A program made the translations under genes and the position numbers. Positions 54,229 through 62,983 of a DNA stretch of 64,000 nucleotides are shown piece after piece. The stretch covers positions 2,993,501 to 3,057,500 of the forward strand of contig NZ_CP089291.1 in the NCBI RefSeq assembly GCF_022818495.1, given 5' to 3'. The number at the start of each line of letters is the position of its first letter. Position 1 is the stretch's first letter. Source of the DNA: Fodinisporobacter ferrooxydans. Lineage in GTDB: Bacteria; Bacillota; Bacilli; Tumebacillales; MYW30-H2. Below the pieces are notes generated by a model, which worked only from the letters and a program-made list of their open reading frames with translations, made no database searches and was not told where the DNA came from.

Positions 54229-55374
54229 ATGATCTATCAATTTAAAGTAGCACTGGAAGATATACACCCTTCCATTTGGAGAAGATTCCAGGTGGACAGT
54301 TCGATTACGTTTCACCAATTGCATAAAACACTGCAGATTGTCATGGGCTGGCAAGAGTATCATCTTTATGAGTTTAATTTCGGTTCTTTCTCGATTACGC
54401 GTCCTGATCCGACATTTCCACCAGATGACCGATCAGAACTGCATGCCCGAAGGGAAAAATTACATGCCCATCTAATAAATGAAGGGCAACAGGTAGTATA
54501 TATCTACGACTTTGGCGACGATTGGAAACATGAGTTGATACTGGAAAAAATCCTTCCAAAGCAAGATGAAATGCAGTATCCCTTTTGTCTGGAAGGTCAA
54601 CGAAGCTGTCCGCCGGAGGATTGTGGAGGTACATGGGAATATCAGCGAATGGTTGAGATTTTGGCAACGAAATCACATCCTGAATATAAAGATACCGTCT
54701 CCATGTTAAAAAAGGGATTTGACCCCGAGGGTTTTGATCTTGAAGAAGTAAACGTTCAGCTTCATAAAAAAGCAAGCCAGTTAAATCAAAAGGCAAATTC
54801 AAACGTTCTTCAGCATGAAGAGACGCCAAAGAAGCCGGTCAAGCTCACTGCCGCGAAATTGAAAAAACAATTGCAATCCCTGTCAAATACGGAGCTTATC
54901 CAGATCGTAGTCGAAACTTTTAAATCCAGCAAACAAGCAGAACAATTTCTCACTGTCAAACTGGTTGGGGAGGAAGCGGTTGAGGGGCTGTTTGCTGTTT
55001 ATCAAAAGAAGATAAAGGATGAATTTTTCCCGGATCGCGGTTTCGGAAAACTGCGGTTAGCAGAAGCGAAAAAGGCCATTGACGAGTTTGAAAAGATCAC
55101 ACAAAGCAAAAAGCATACGTTGGAGTTAAAGCTTTTTTATGTCGTAATGGGTGTGGATTTCATGAATGCATATGGAGATATTGACGCTCGCTTTTATGAA
55201 AATATCCTGAAAATGTATGAATCGGTAATTGAAGTAATAAATGAAGATGACGGCTACGATTTATATGAGGAGTATGAGGAACGAATCGCTGCAATAGTCG
55301 ATAAGACGGATGGGATCGGATGGGGATTCCATGATGCAATGCAGGATATTCATGAAGCGATTCGATGGTTGTGA
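54229..55374 (+). CDS. Plasmid pRiA4b ORF-3-like domain protein
   Basis: A 381-residue protein. The N-terminal domain (about 1-180) matches the pRiA4b ORF-3 family: IHPSIWRRFQVDSSITFHQLH, then YDFGDDWKHEL and CPPEDCGG. The C-terminal 180 residues form a charged, mainly helical region that I do not recognise (KLTAAKLKKQLQSLSNTELI onward). The family is common on mobile DNA, function unknown. A Uma2-like gene follows. Confidence 0.8.
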   Translation: MIYQFKVALEDIHPSIWRRFQVDSSITFHQLHKTLQIVMGWQEYHLYEFNFGSFSITRPDPTFPPDDRSELHARREKLHAHLINEGQQVVYIYDFGDDWKHELILEKILPKQDEMQYPFCLEGQRSCPPEDCGGTWEYQRMVEILATKSHPEYKDTVSMLKKGFDPEGFDLEEVNVQLHKKASQLNQKANSNVLQHEETPKKPVKLTAAKLKKQLQSLSNTELIQIVVETFKSSKQAEQFLTVKLVGEEAVEGLFAVYQKKIKDEFFPDRGFGKLRLAEAKKAIDEFEKITQSKKHTLELKLFYVVMGVDFMNAYGDIDARFYENILKMYESVIEVINEDDGYDLYEEYEERIAAIVDKTDGIGWGFHDAMQDIHEAIRWL

Positions 55375-55469
55375 AAGTATTTGTAAGACAGCTTATTTAC
55401 TGACAAGAATGTTAAATGAAAGATTGGAAATGGAAATAGTCGTTTCTATTTTTTAGGAGGGTGAATACG

Positions 55470-56051
55470 ATGAGCACTCCACAATATCATTCAGAACGGA
55501 CATACAGCTATCAAGATTATGTAAATTTGTCTACAGAAGAGCGCTTTGAATTAATTGATGGCGTTCCGTACAATATGTCCCCTTCTCCATCGAGAAGGCA
55601 TCAACAAATTTTGGGCCAGTTGGCAACCGAATTTACATTCTACCTTCGCGGAAAAACATGTGAAGCCTTGATAGCGCCATTTGATGTACGATTGTTTGCC
55701 AACGGTAAAACAGATGACGAGATTCGGGACGTCGTGCAACCGGATCTAAGTGTCATATGCAATCCAGACAAACTTGACGATAAAGGTTGTAAAGGGAGTC
55801 CTGATCTTATAGTAGAAATTCTTTCACCGTCAACAGGAAAGCTCGATCGTTGGATCAAGTATAAATTGTATGAACGGGCAGGAGTCAGGGAGTATTGGCT
55901 TGTAGAACCGACAAATAGCACGATTGAGATTTTTACTTTAAATGAACAGGGGCGCTATGAGCTACATGGCGTATATGGGAGGGGTGATACGGTTCCTGTA
56001 GGTATATTCGAGGATTTGGCGATTGATTTAAAAGTGATTTTTAGGGATTAA
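55470..56051 (+). CDS. Uma2-family (DUF820) putative endonuclease
   Basis: A 193-residue PD-(D/E)XK-fold protein. YVNLSTEERFELIDGVPYNM, VVQPDLSVIC, and PDLIVEILSPSTGKLDRWIKYKLYERAGVREYWLVEP are the family blocks, with the likely catalytic Asp, Glu and Lys in the latter two. The ATG has GGAGGG eight bases ahead. Biological role unknown; these genes are often mobile and found in many copies in cyanobacteria and some Bacilli. Confidence 0.85.
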   Translation: MSTPQYHSERTYSYQDYVNLSTEERFELIDGVPYNMSPSPSRRHQQILGQLATEFTFYLRGKTCEALIAPFDVRLFANGKTDDEIRDVVQPDLSVICNPDKLDDKGCKGSPDLIVEILSPSTGKLDRWIKYKLYERAGVREYWLVEPTNSTIEIFTLNEQGRYELHGVYGRGDTVPVGIFEDLAIDLKVIFRD

Positions 56052-56164
56052 GTCCGAATAAAGTTGTTGCCAGCACATGAAAACGAATACCAATGGGAGT
56101 TGGAAATGTAGATACATGAGCAATTTACATCAAATCTACGAAACAAGTCAGGAGCCGTGGAATC

Positions 56165-56926
56165 ATGAAAATCGATTTGTCGAATAAAACAGCCCTCGTT
56201 ACGGGCGCCTCAGGGCAGCTCGGCAGAGTCATGGCACGTACATTAGCCTCGTGCGGCGCGGATGTCGTGATACATTATCTGAAGAATGAAACGATGGCAC
56301 GCAGCCTGCAAAACGAAATTGAAGCACTTGGCAGACAAGCGCTTCCCCTGCAGGCCGATCTGACAGACGCAGATGCTGCCGCAAAAATGAAAAGCCAGAT
56401 CTTTGACAGGTTTGACTCCTTGGATATTTTGGTAGCCAATGCAGTCAGCCAGTATACATGGACGACAATTCTCGAACAGGATCTGGACGATTATGTGGAT
56501 CAATTTGAGACGTGTGTCATGCAAAACGTTTTGTTAATCAAAGCGTTCGTTCCACATATGATCGAACGTGGGTATGGGCGGGTCATCGGGATCAATACAG
56601 AGTGCGCGATGCAGAATTTCCCGACGCAATCCGCATATGTGGCAGGGAAGCGCGGCATGGATGGGATATACCGCATTCTCGCAAAAGAGGTCGGGGAACA
56701 TCAGATTACAGTCAATCAAGTAGCGCCTGGGTGGACGATCAGCGACCGCGATCGCGAAAATCAAACAGAGATTCAAGCGGCGTACTCGGCAAGTGTTCCG
56801 CTCAAACGCCGAGGAACCGACCAAGAGATCGCCAACGTCGTGGCTTTTTTGGCATCTGATCTCGCGAGTTTCATCACCGGTGCATATATCCCTGTGTGTG
56901 GCGGAAATGTAATGCCGACGATTTAG
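56165..56926 (+). CDS. Short-chain dehydrogenase/reductase
   Basis: A 253-residue classical SDR with the cofactor motif TGASGQLG, the LVANAV segment (usual NNAG), and the catalytic Tyr/Lys in YVAGK. The catalytic Ser position, thirteen residues before the Tyr, appears to be Thr (INTECAM). It resembles 3-oxoacyl-ACP-reductase-like SDRs of unknown substrate and stands alone. Confidence 0.85.
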   Translation: MKIDLSNKTALVTGASGQLGRVMARTLASCGADVVIHYLKNETMARSLQNEIEALGRQALPLQADLTDADAAAKMKSQIFDRFDSLDILVANAVSQYTWTTILEQDLDDYVDQFETCVMQNVLLIKAFVPHMIERGYGRVIGINTECAMQNFPTQSAYVAGKRGMDGIYRILAKEVGEHQITVNQVAPGWTISDRDRENQTEIQAAYSASVPLKRRGTDQEIANVVAFLASDLASFITGAYIPVCGGNVMPTI

Positions 56927-57055
56927 AACTGGCTGGAAAAACACGAATCTTCTTTCTTCGCGCATTGTATGACTTCAACTTTTGCTAGAATTCATTGTTT
57001 GCAACGTTTGTGTTGTTCAAGAGGATTGTGTCATAAAAAGGTGTCAAAAAAGGAC

Positions 57056-57084
57056 TTGTAAAATAGAACAAAAAATGATATATT
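57056..57084 (+). promoter_or_regulatory. Promoter of the second tRNA cluster
   Basis: TTGTAA, 17-bp spacer, TATATT, 43 bp before the first tRNA-Ser. Confidence 0.65.
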
Positions 57085-57126
57085 ATTAATTGTCTTGTTA
57101 AACACGGTTTTCTTTCAATTGAGATT

Positions 57127-57219
57127 GGAGAGGTGTCCGAGTTTGGTCTAAGGAGCACGATTGGAAATCGTGTAGGCGCTAAACCCGCCTCGAGGGTTCG
57201 AATCCCTCTCTCTCCGCCA
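57127..57219 (+). tRNA. tRNA-Ser (GGA)
   Basis: Class II tRNA with a normal long variable arm, anticodon loop TTGGAAA, encoded CCA. Confidence 0.95.
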
Positions 57220-57245
57220 TTTTAACAAGATTCATCAAATGCCAT

Positions 57246-57338
57246 GGAGTGATGGCCGAGTAGGTCGAAGGCGCTCGATTGCTAATCGAGTATACGGCTA
57301 AAACCGTATCGAGGGTTCGAATCCCTCTCGCTCCGCCA
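57246..57338 (+). tRNA. tRNA-Ser (GCT)
   Basis: Class II tRNA with a long variable arm (TATACGG...CCGTAT), anticodon loop TTGCTAA, encoded CCA. Confidence 0.95.
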
Positions 57339-57341
57339 TTT

Positions 57342-57415
57342 GCGGGTGTAGTTCAATGGTAGAACTTCAGCCTTCCAAGCTGATAGCGTGGGTTCGATTC
57401 CCATCACCCGCTCCA
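57342..57415 (+). tRNA. tRNA-Gly (TCC)
   Basis: Acceptor GCGGGTG/CACCCGC, anticodon loop CTTCCAA, encoded CCA. Confidence 0.95.
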
Positions 57416-57432
57416 TAACCGGTTTTGAATTC

Positions 57433-57470
57433 AACTCTTTCCGTGGTTTTCGGAAGAGTTTTTATTTTTT
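57433..57470 (+). terminator. Terminator of the second tRNA cluster
   Basis: AACTCTTTCCG pairs with CGGAAGAGTT, followed by a T-rich run. Confidence 0.88.
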
Positions 57471-57488
57471 TTGCTGCTTGAAAAATTG

Positions 57489-57528
57489 AAAAAAGGATTG
57501 TCCCAATGATCTGTGACAATCCTTTTTT
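57489..57528 (-). terminator. Terminator of the DUF1292 gene (bidirectional)
   Basis: AAAAAAGGATTGTC pairs with GACAATCCTTTTTT around a twelve-base loop; it has A- and T-runs on both sides and lies 75 bp past the minus-strand gene. Confidence 0.85.
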
Positions 57529-57602
57529 ATAGAGTAAAGCTTGATACAGCTAGCGGTTAGCTATAGGATCAGGTTACCTATCGGATCATGCGAAAGGCGT
57601 GA

Positions 57603-57899
57603 CTATTCTGCTGTGTCCGCAAACGCTTCGTATGCTTTTACGACCGCATTCCATTCTTCGTCATCCTCGATATCGACAAGGAATTCGTCACCGTTCGCAT
57701 CTTCTTCCAACCGCAAGATGACCGCATCGCCTTCCGGATCTTCACTCGGAACTAAAATTGCATAATTCTGATCGCTATGTTCCATAACATCGACAATCAA
57801 AAATTCATGCTCGTCACCGTTATCATCTGTCAATACCACTACTTCGAATTCATGCTCATGATCGCAATCAGGACCGTGCTGGTGGTTGTGATCTGCCAT
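57603..57899 (-). CDS. DUF1292 (YrzB-like) acidic protein
   Basis: A 98-residue, strongly acidic protein with a His-rich start (MADHNHQHGPDCDHEHEF) and the DUF1292 core (LTDDNGDEHEFLIVDV, YAILVPSEDPEGDAVILRLEED). Conserved in Firmicutes, function unknown. The His/Cys start might bind metal. Confidence 0.85.
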   Translation of the reverse strand: MADHNHQHGPDCDHEHEFEVVVLTDDNGDEHEFLIVDVMEHSDQNYAILVPSEDPEGDAVILRLEEDANGDEFLVDIEDDEEWNAVVKAYEAFADTAE

Positions 57900-57993
57900 A
57901 CTTGCATTCGCTCCAATCGTACTTGAATAATAAAATATGTAGAACTATGTACTACCATACGTTTTAACAGGCACGCTGTCAAATGTTTTACTG

Positions 57994-58371
57994 TCAGCTT
58001 TCGCACGAATTCTGTAAATCTTCCACTTTCTGCGTGATAACACTGGCCAAAAGGTTTGAAACCGAACTGAGAAGTTCATTGACTTGTTCCTGTGCTTCCT
58101 TAAACGCCCTGACTTCCGGGATAGAATCGATTTCTTTCAGGATTTTCATGGTCTGATCCCGTAAAGGTTTTGTATATTTTCGCTCCGCTCCACGCTCTTC
58201 CAACTGTGCAAGTTGTTCTTGCAATTCGCGAAATTGACGAATCAGCGATTGTGCTTGCATATTTTCATTTAACACTTGTTCTGCCTGCTTATAGATTGCG
58301 ACTTCCGGTGACTGAGACAGCAATACTCCCAGTTCATTGGCGTATTCCCATATTTTATTTCGGTCTGCCAT
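57994..58371 (-). CDS. YlbF-family protein
   Basis: A 125-residue helical protein of the YlbF/YmcA (DUF964) family; in B. subtilis these proteins form a complex with RNase Y that affects mRNA maturation, competence and sporulation. Core LNENMQAQSLIRQFRELQEQLAQ. Slightly shorter than B. subtilis YlbF, with a single Cys near the C-terminus (SCES), so the Fe-S role of the B. subtilis complex is uncertain here. Confidence 0.8.
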   Translation of the reverse strand: MADRNKIWEYANELGVLLSQSPEVAIYKQAEQVLNENMQAQSLIRQFRELQEQLAQLEERGAERKYTKPLRDQTMKILKEIDSIPEVRAFKEAQEQVNELLSSVSNLLASVITQKVEDLQNSCES

Positions 58372-58472
58372 CGATTATGACCTCCTTACGGGAACAGTAT
58401 ACATGTTTCCGCAGGAGAATGCGATATTGGGCTAGACGAAGGCTATGAACAAATTGTGCAAATAAAAAATTT

Positions 58473-58508
58473 GCGGACAGTGGACAGATGGCGGACAGTA
58501 GACAGATG
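58473..58508 (+). repeat. Two tandem 18-bp repeats in a gene-free gap
   Basis: GCGGACAGTGGACAGATG followed at once by GCGGACAGTAGACAGATG, one mismatch. It lies in the 383-bp stretch between the YlbF gene and a small membrane-protein gene; nothing else is recognisable in that stretch. Confidence 0.8.
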
Positions 58509-58754
58509 CTTGAATCAGACATTCGCTTGGATATTGTCAAAAAACTTTCATCCTCCTTAATATTGCATCCGTTTGAATCGTTTCGTACAATAAAGATGGT
58601 AAAGGTAGCTATTCGGTTGCAATACAAAGCAGGAAACTGCTGCATGTGAAGATGTTCGTGCAGGAAGCAGGCAAAGAAGATGCCATTTGCATGTGGAATA
58701 TGCCATCTGCATATGGGAACAGGTGTATAGGTATGGGAAGGAGGCGCTGCAGTC

Positions 58755-58880
58755 GTGTTAGGGACTATTGTGGCAATAATCGGGTTATTCGTCTTATTGT
58801 ATGCTTGCAACGAAATCACGGCGGAAAAGTTCGAAGCGGCATTACGCAAGCAAAAAAACAGTTGGGAACAATCCAAATAA
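58755..58880 (+). CDS. Small single-span membrane protein, 41 residues
   Basis: GTG start with GGAGG nine bases ahead. The product has one membrane helix (LGTIVAIIGLFVLLYACNEI) and a charged tail ending NSWEQSK. No family recognised. The good ribosome site and helix-plus-charged-tail design support a real small protein. Confidence 0.5.
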   Translation: MLGTIVAIIGLFVLLYACNEITAEKFEAALRKQKNSWEQSK

Positions 58881-59001
58881 CAACACGATGGCGGGGTAAT
58901 ACCTGCCGTTTTTATTATTGCAGCTTTGCAACTGTTTTTATTCAACATTTGTTTTTATTCATAAGAAAGAATGGTGGAAAGACAAGGGGTTGGGTCAGAG
59001 T

Positions 59002-59487
59002 ATGGACAAACGGCATCCATTTCATTCGAATCCGGCGGTACAGTTTCCAAACGCAGCGCATTTTGTGTTTTTTTATGAGGATACGCAAATGTTGCTGCTG
59101 GTATGGGAACGGGATTTCACGAAGGCATTGTATCTGGTGCTGGATCATCAGGAGGATGGCACGCTTGTTTTGGATTATCCGGGGTCGTTGTTTACAGAAC
59201 GGCTCATGGAGCTTGTGGATACCGTGTTCTTCATTCAGGTAACGGAAAACGAAGTCGATACAAAATATGCCATCGGCGCATATTTTCAAGCTGGAGAAGA
59301 CTGGTTTGGCGCATATTATCCGCGGGAATCTGCAAATATGTCAGACATCCTGCCGGAAATCGTATTTTTTAAGATCGTTGAGAGCGGAGCAACATTGGAA
59401 GTGCAGGAAATCGAAGAAAACGAACATAAAACGGTGACAGAAGCGTTTTTGAACAAATATCGGGAGATCTTGCATATTCAAATGTGA
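59002..59487 (+). CDS. Protein of unknown function, 161 residues
   Basis: Starts MDKRHPFHSN. The product is acidic and aromatic-rich (FVFFYEDTQMLLLVWERDF, YFQAGEDWFGAYYP) with no membrane segment or signal. I do not recognise the family. It is followed by a terminator-like hairpin. Confidence 0.6.
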   Translation: MDKRHPFHSNPAVQFPNAAHFVFFYEDTQMLLLVWERDFTKALYLVLDHQEDGTLVLDYPGSLFTERLMELVDTVFFIQVTENEVDTKYAIGAYFQAGEDWFGAYYPRESANMSDILPEIVFFKIVESGATLEVQEIEENEHKTVTEAFLNKYREILHIQM

Positions 59488-59571
59488 AGTCGCCAAATGT
59501 GCAGTTGATGTGCCTGGCATGGTGTGCCTCGCTTGCTGTGTTTGGCATGGTGCCGCGCTTTGTTTGATGTG

Positions 59572-59600
59572 CCAGGCGGTGGTTTTCCGCCTGGAATTTT
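59572..59600 (+). terminator. Terminator-like hairpin
   Basis: CCAGGCGG pairs with CCGCCTGG around a seven-base loop, followed by AATTTT. Confidence 0.6.
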
Positions 59601-59633
59601 CGCTGCTTTTCACTTTTCAATACTATGTTGGAT

Positions 59634-59900
59634 TTAAATATTATGGCTTAAAAAATTTGACAATTCTTCCGCTTCTTCTTCGGACCGCAGTTGGAAAACT
59701 TCTTGTATGTATGGCGCATGTTCCGCCTCGGATTGGTCGAGGATGGCGCAGCGATTTGTTTGCAGGCAAATCACAAGTTTTTTGCCATAAAAATGATTGG
59801 TTTGCAGAATCGCCAGATCAAAGCGGCCATAAGAACCGACAAAACCCACATAGCGGGTTGAGGTTGGTTCTGTTTCATCGTACATCAGATCCATATTCAT
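59634..59900 (-). CDS. DUF3055-like small protein
   Basis: An 88-residue protein with TRYVGFVGSYGRFDLAIL, FYGKKLVICLQTNRCAIL and an acidic helical end (RSEEEAEELSNFLSH). To my recollection this pattern belongs to DUF3055 of the Bacilli; function unknown. Confidence 0.65.
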   Translation of the reverse strand: MNMDLMYDETEPTSTRYVGFVGSYGRFDLAILQTNHFYGKKLVICLQTNRCAILDQSEAEHAPYIQEVFQLRSEEEAEELSNFLSHNI

Positions 59901-60017
59901 CTTTGGTTCGCACCTCGTTGTTCAAGAATTTTTTAGAAATATGATATCACAATTCAGCAATCAAGTGTTACCATAAAATATGAAATGATACGCGGTCTGG
60001 GAGAAGGAGCGACAGTT

Positions 60018-60485
60018 GTGAAAAAAGCGCTGATTTTAATCGATGTTCAAGAAGACTTTCTTGGCAATACACAAGATTACATCGCCCCATTGTGTCAAAA
60101 TTATTTAGCGCAGTTTGGTTCTTCATATGATTTGGTCATTCTCACACATTGGAAGCATGAGGAAAATAAAGACCAAAATACACTTTTGCTGGAGTATGCA
60201 GACGCCAAAGTCGTTGAAAAACGCACATACTCTGCATTGACGCCTGAAGTGAATCAGCTTCTTCTGCAACACGACATTTGTGAAGTACATCTTGCCGGCG
60301 TTGACGCGGAAATGGCCGTCATGGCAACGATGTACCATTTGATCGATCAAAACTACGATGTAAAAATTCTCGAGCGTCTCTGTGCTTCCTATCATGGGCG
60401 AAATTGGGAAGCCACAACGATCATGCGCCATGTTCTGGGAGATGCCAATGTATTGTCTGTGGGCGGCGGACGGGTTTGGGTCTAA
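60018..60485 (+). CDS. Isochorismatase-superfamily protein lacking the catalytic cysteine
   Basis: A 155-residue single-domain protein of the isochorismatase/nicotinamidase fold. Asp is in LIDVQEDF and Lys in VVEKRTYSAL. The position of the nucleophilic Cys of cysteine hydrolases is Ala (AEMAVMATM). The GTG start has AGAAGGAG about nine bases ahead. It may therefore be an isochorismatase-type hydrolase, which needs no Cys, or a non-hydrolytic relative. Confidence 0.8.
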   Translation: MKKALILIDVQEDFLGNTQDYIAPLCQNYLAQFGSSYDLVILTHWKHEENKDQNTLLLEYADAKVVEKRTYSALTPEVNQLLLQHDICEVHLAGVDAEMAVMATMYHLIDQNYDVKILERLCASYHGRNWEATTIMRHVLGDANVLSVGGGRVWV

Positions 60486-60518
60486 TCGCCTTCAATTCTA
60501 AACATTGCTAGCGGAAAT

Positions 60519-60542
60519 GAGCCTGTTTTGGGCTCTTTTTTT
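60519..60542 (+). terminator. Intrinsic terminator
   Basis: GAGCC/GGCTC stem followed by eight T residues, 34 bp after the hydrolase stop. Confidence 0.8.
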
Positions 60543-60604
60543 GTTTGCTCGCCATTATTCTGTGGCACACTAGCAATATCTTCACAGGAGGTGGTGATTT
60601 CCTG

Positions 60605-60766
60605 ATGTCATGGATATATTGGGCAGGCTTGTATGACAGTAAGTTTGAAGCGTATTGCGCCGTCATGTGGGTCGAAGGCGATAAAAGGATTTACGGAAAC
60701 CAGCCACCGAAAGAAATCGAGTTGTATCGAACGAATCGGGGAAAGTTCGGTGTGCGGTTTCGATAA
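60605..60766 (+). CDS. Small protein, 53 residues, unknown
   Basis: MSWIYWAGLYDSKFEAYCAV at the start, basic at the end. AGGAGGTGG lies about 13 bases ahead, a longer spacing than usual; a CTG one codon earlier is possible. No family recognised. Confidence 0.45.
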   Translation: MSWIYWAGLYDSKFEAYCAVMWVEGDKRIYGNQPPKEIELYRTNRGKFGVRFR

Positions 60767-60967
60767 TGGCATGGCAAGAGAAATGGAATTGACATATGAC
60801 AGATACCTGATGGATCAGAATTTTTTCACAAAGAATCTGGTCCATCCTTATGTTGCGTTTCTCTGCCATGATTTGCACGCATATATGACACAACTGTTGC
60901 ATATAGACAGAAAATACGACCATAATGATGATGGAATCTTTGCTCACTCAAGAGGCTTCAATCGCAC

Positions 60968-60984
60968 TTTGACTTTCTCTGACG
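60968..60984 (-). promoter_or_regulatory. CtsR-like operator overlapping the clpP promoter
   Basis: TTTGACT-TTC-TCTGACG on the plus strand; the reverse complement resembles the CtsR heptad repeat RGTCAAA-NAN-RGTCAAA with two departures. It overlaps a TTGACT -35 box, 17 bp ahead of CATGAT, 60-80 bp before clpP. CtsR represses clpP in other Bacilli. Confidence 0.55.
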
Positions 60985-61045
60985 TTTGTGGCATGATAAA
61001 CATACAATTCATAAATGTAGCAGAAATTAAAGGAGGTACCTGGAA

Positions 61046-61627
61046 ATGAATTTAATCCCAATGGTTGTCGAACAAACAAATCGAGGAGAACGATCCTACG
61101 ACATTTATTCACGTTTGTTAAAAGACCGCATCATCTTTTTAGGGTCTGCCATCGATGATCAAGTTGCCAATTCCGTCATTGCCCAATTGTTGTTTTTGGC
61201 AGCGGAAGATCCGGAAAAAGATATTTCATTATACATAAACAGCCCAGGCGGATCGGTATCGGCAGGATTGGCGATTTACGATACGATGCAATTTATCAAA
61301 CCGGATGTAAGCACCATTTGTGTAGGCCTTGCAGCAAGCATGGGTGCTGTATTATTGGCCGCCGGGGCGCAAGGCAAGCGAATCGCATTGCCGAATAGCG
61401 AAATCATGATACACCAGCCGCTTGGCGGCGCCCGCGGTCAGGCGAGTGATATTGCGATACAGGCGGAACATATTTTGAAAACAAGGGAACGCTTGTATGA
61501 TATTCTTTCCAAGCATACCGGACAGCCAAAGGATCGCATTGAAAAAGATGCGGATCGTGACAATTTTATGGACGCAGACACTGCGAAAGAATACGGGTTG
61601 ATCGATAAGGTCATCGTAAAGGCATGA
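61046..61627 (+). CDS. clpP: ATP-dependent Clp protease proteolytic subunit
   Basis: Serine protease core of Clp complexes, 193 residues. Catalytic triad Ser98 ([11 protein letters not shown]), His123 (MIHQPLGG) and Asp172 (DRDNFMDA). AAAGGAGGT precedes the ATG. The stop overlaps the next start as ATGA, so it is coupled to a MidA-like methyltransferase gene, an uncommon partner. Confidence 0.98.
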   Translation: MNLIPMVVEQTNRGERSYDIYSRLLKDRIIFLGSAIDDQVANSVIAQLLFLAAEDPEKDISLYINSPGGSVSAGLAIYDTMQFIKPDVSTICVGLAASMGAVLLAAGAQGKRIALPNSEIMIHQPLGGARGQASDIAIQAEHILKTRERLYDILSKHTGQPKDRIEKDADRDNFMDADTAKEYGLIDKVIVKA

Positions 61628-62748
61628 GCAACTGGCTAGCCGATTTGATAGCAAAAACCGGAGCGATCCCTTTCTCCAAATGGATGGAGTTGGCGTTATA
61701 TCATCCGGAATTTGGCTATTATACTTCGAAAGAAAACATTTTTGGGACGCGAGGCGACTTTTACACGGCGCCTGGCGTCCATTCTGTGTTTGCGGAGACA
61801 TTGGCCGAGTATGTTTGGAATTGCTGGCAGGAAACAAATGATCAGGCTCCTTTGCGCATCATCGAAATGGGTGCCGGCAACGGCAAGCTGGCGCAAGGAA
61901 TCATCCGTCATCTGACTGACACCTATCAGTTGTCGACAAGCCAGTTTGCATACGTAATTGTGGAGCATTCCCAGGTACTTGCCCGGATGCAGCAGCAAAC
62001 GTTAGAATCATGGCAGTCCTATGTGACTTGGGCGCATACGTTTTCAGAGATCCCTCCATGTGATTCCGTTGTGCTGACAAATGAAGTATTGGACGCTTTC
62101 CCCGTGGATATTGTCAGGAAAATGAATGATGGCTGGATGCAAAAATGGATCGATTGGGATCCTTCTCCATCAGCTTTTCGAGAAGTTTGGCGCGAATTGC
62201 AAGATATGCAAGCGCTGGAATATATGGAAACAATGCAAGCAGCGGTGAATGAGGAGAAACAGGAAACATTCCCTTATGAGTGGAATCGCGGCATGCCGAA
62301 ATTTGTCCATGACGTAGATCGCGTGGTTCGCTCCGGACTTGTAATCACAATCGATTACGGTGGTGATGCAGAAGAGCTGTATGGTCTTCATCACCCCCTT
62401 GGAACGGTTCGCTCTTTTTTCCACCATCAGGTTTCGAATGATGTTCTGGCGAATCCAGGGCAGCGGGATATTACGGCTGATGTAGATTTTAGCTGTCTGG
62501 AACGGTTGGCGCAAGCACATGGCTGGATTCGCGAGCGATATGAAACACAAGGACGTTTTTTGGTGCACGCAGGTATTTTAAATCGCCTGCAAGATACATT
62601 TCGCCAACCATATGATGATGCTGCAAGAAAGCGCAATATGGCCATCAAACACTTAATTTTGCCGGGCGGAATGGGCGATGCGTTTCGCGTTGCCGTTCAT
62701 CGTTTGCCTTTGAACCGCCCATCGTCGGAGGAATCGGCATGTTTTTAA
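61624..62748 (+). CDS. NDUFAF7/MidA-like SAM-dependent methyltransferase (DUF185)
   Basis: A 374-residue protein of the DUF185 family, whose mitochondrial member (NDUFAF7) methylates an arginine of a complex I subunit. [23 protein letters not shown] motif [15 protein letters not shown], and [11 protein letters not shown] are visible. Bacterial substrates are not established. It is coupled to clpP by a four-base overlap and overlaps a tiny membrane-protein gene at its end. Confidence 0.88.
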   Translation: MSNWLADLIAKTGAIPFSKWMELALYHPEFGYYTSKENIFGTRGDFYTAPGVHSVFAETLAEYVWNCWQETNDQAPLRIIEMGAGNGKLAQGIIRHLTDTYQLSTSQFAYVIVEHSQVLARMQQQTLESWQSYVTWAHTFSEIPPCDSVVLTNEVLDAFPVDIVRKMNDGWMQKWIDWDPSPSAFREVWRELQDMQALEYMETMQAAVNEEKQETFPYEWNRGMPKFVHDVDRVVRSGLVITIDYGGDAEELYGLHHPLGTVRSFFHHQVSNDVLANPGQRDITADVDFSCLERLAQAHGWIRERYETQGRFLVHAGILNRLQDTFRQPYDDAARKRNMAIKHLILPGGMGDAFRVAVHRLPLNRPSSEESACF

Positions 62749-62828
62749 AACGCTTGTCAATCGTATTGATCCTATTGGGTGTTTTGTTCCTGATCCTTGG
62801 ATATCGATATTGGTTTGCGATGAAATAG
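62739..62828 (+). CDS. Tiny single-span membrane protein, 29 residues
   Basis: ATG with GGAGG seven bases ahead, overlapping the end of the methyltransferase gene by 10 bp in another frame. The product is a basic start (MFLKR), one membrane helix (SIVLILLGVLFLILG) and a short tail YRYWFAMK. Looks like a genuine small membrane protein; function unknown. Confidence 0.55.
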   Translation: MFLKRLSIVLILLGVLFLILGYRYWFAMK

Positions 62829-62945
62829 TAATTACATGGAAATCAGGCAGATATATTGCTCATAAAAATGTCTCCCAAAGAACATATATTTTAAATATGC
62901 CATACTAATTCCTGATTTAGTATAGAAAAAAAGAGAAATAGCGTG

Positions 62946-62965
62946 TATGATATATACGATATATC
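62946..62965. promoter_or_regulatory. CcpN-like site and palindrome upstream of gapB
   Basis: TATGATATATA (62946-62956) fits the CcpN operator consensus as I recall it (TRTGHYATAYW). It overlaps the inverted repeat GATATAT-ACG-ATATATC, 19 bp before the start codon. In B. subtilis gapB is repressed by CcpN on glycolytic carbon. Confidence 0.4.
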
Positions 62966-62983
62966 TTTGGGAGGGGAAATAGT

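Noticed and set aside
58355-58948. 197-residue minus-strand frame upstream of the YlbF gene
   Set aside because: Composition is unlike a protein, it lacks a ribosome site, and it is antisense to the small membrane-protein gene.
60633-61049. 138-residue plus-strand frame ending at clpP
   Set aside because: It covers the clpP promoter region and overlaps a better-supported small gene; no domain seen.
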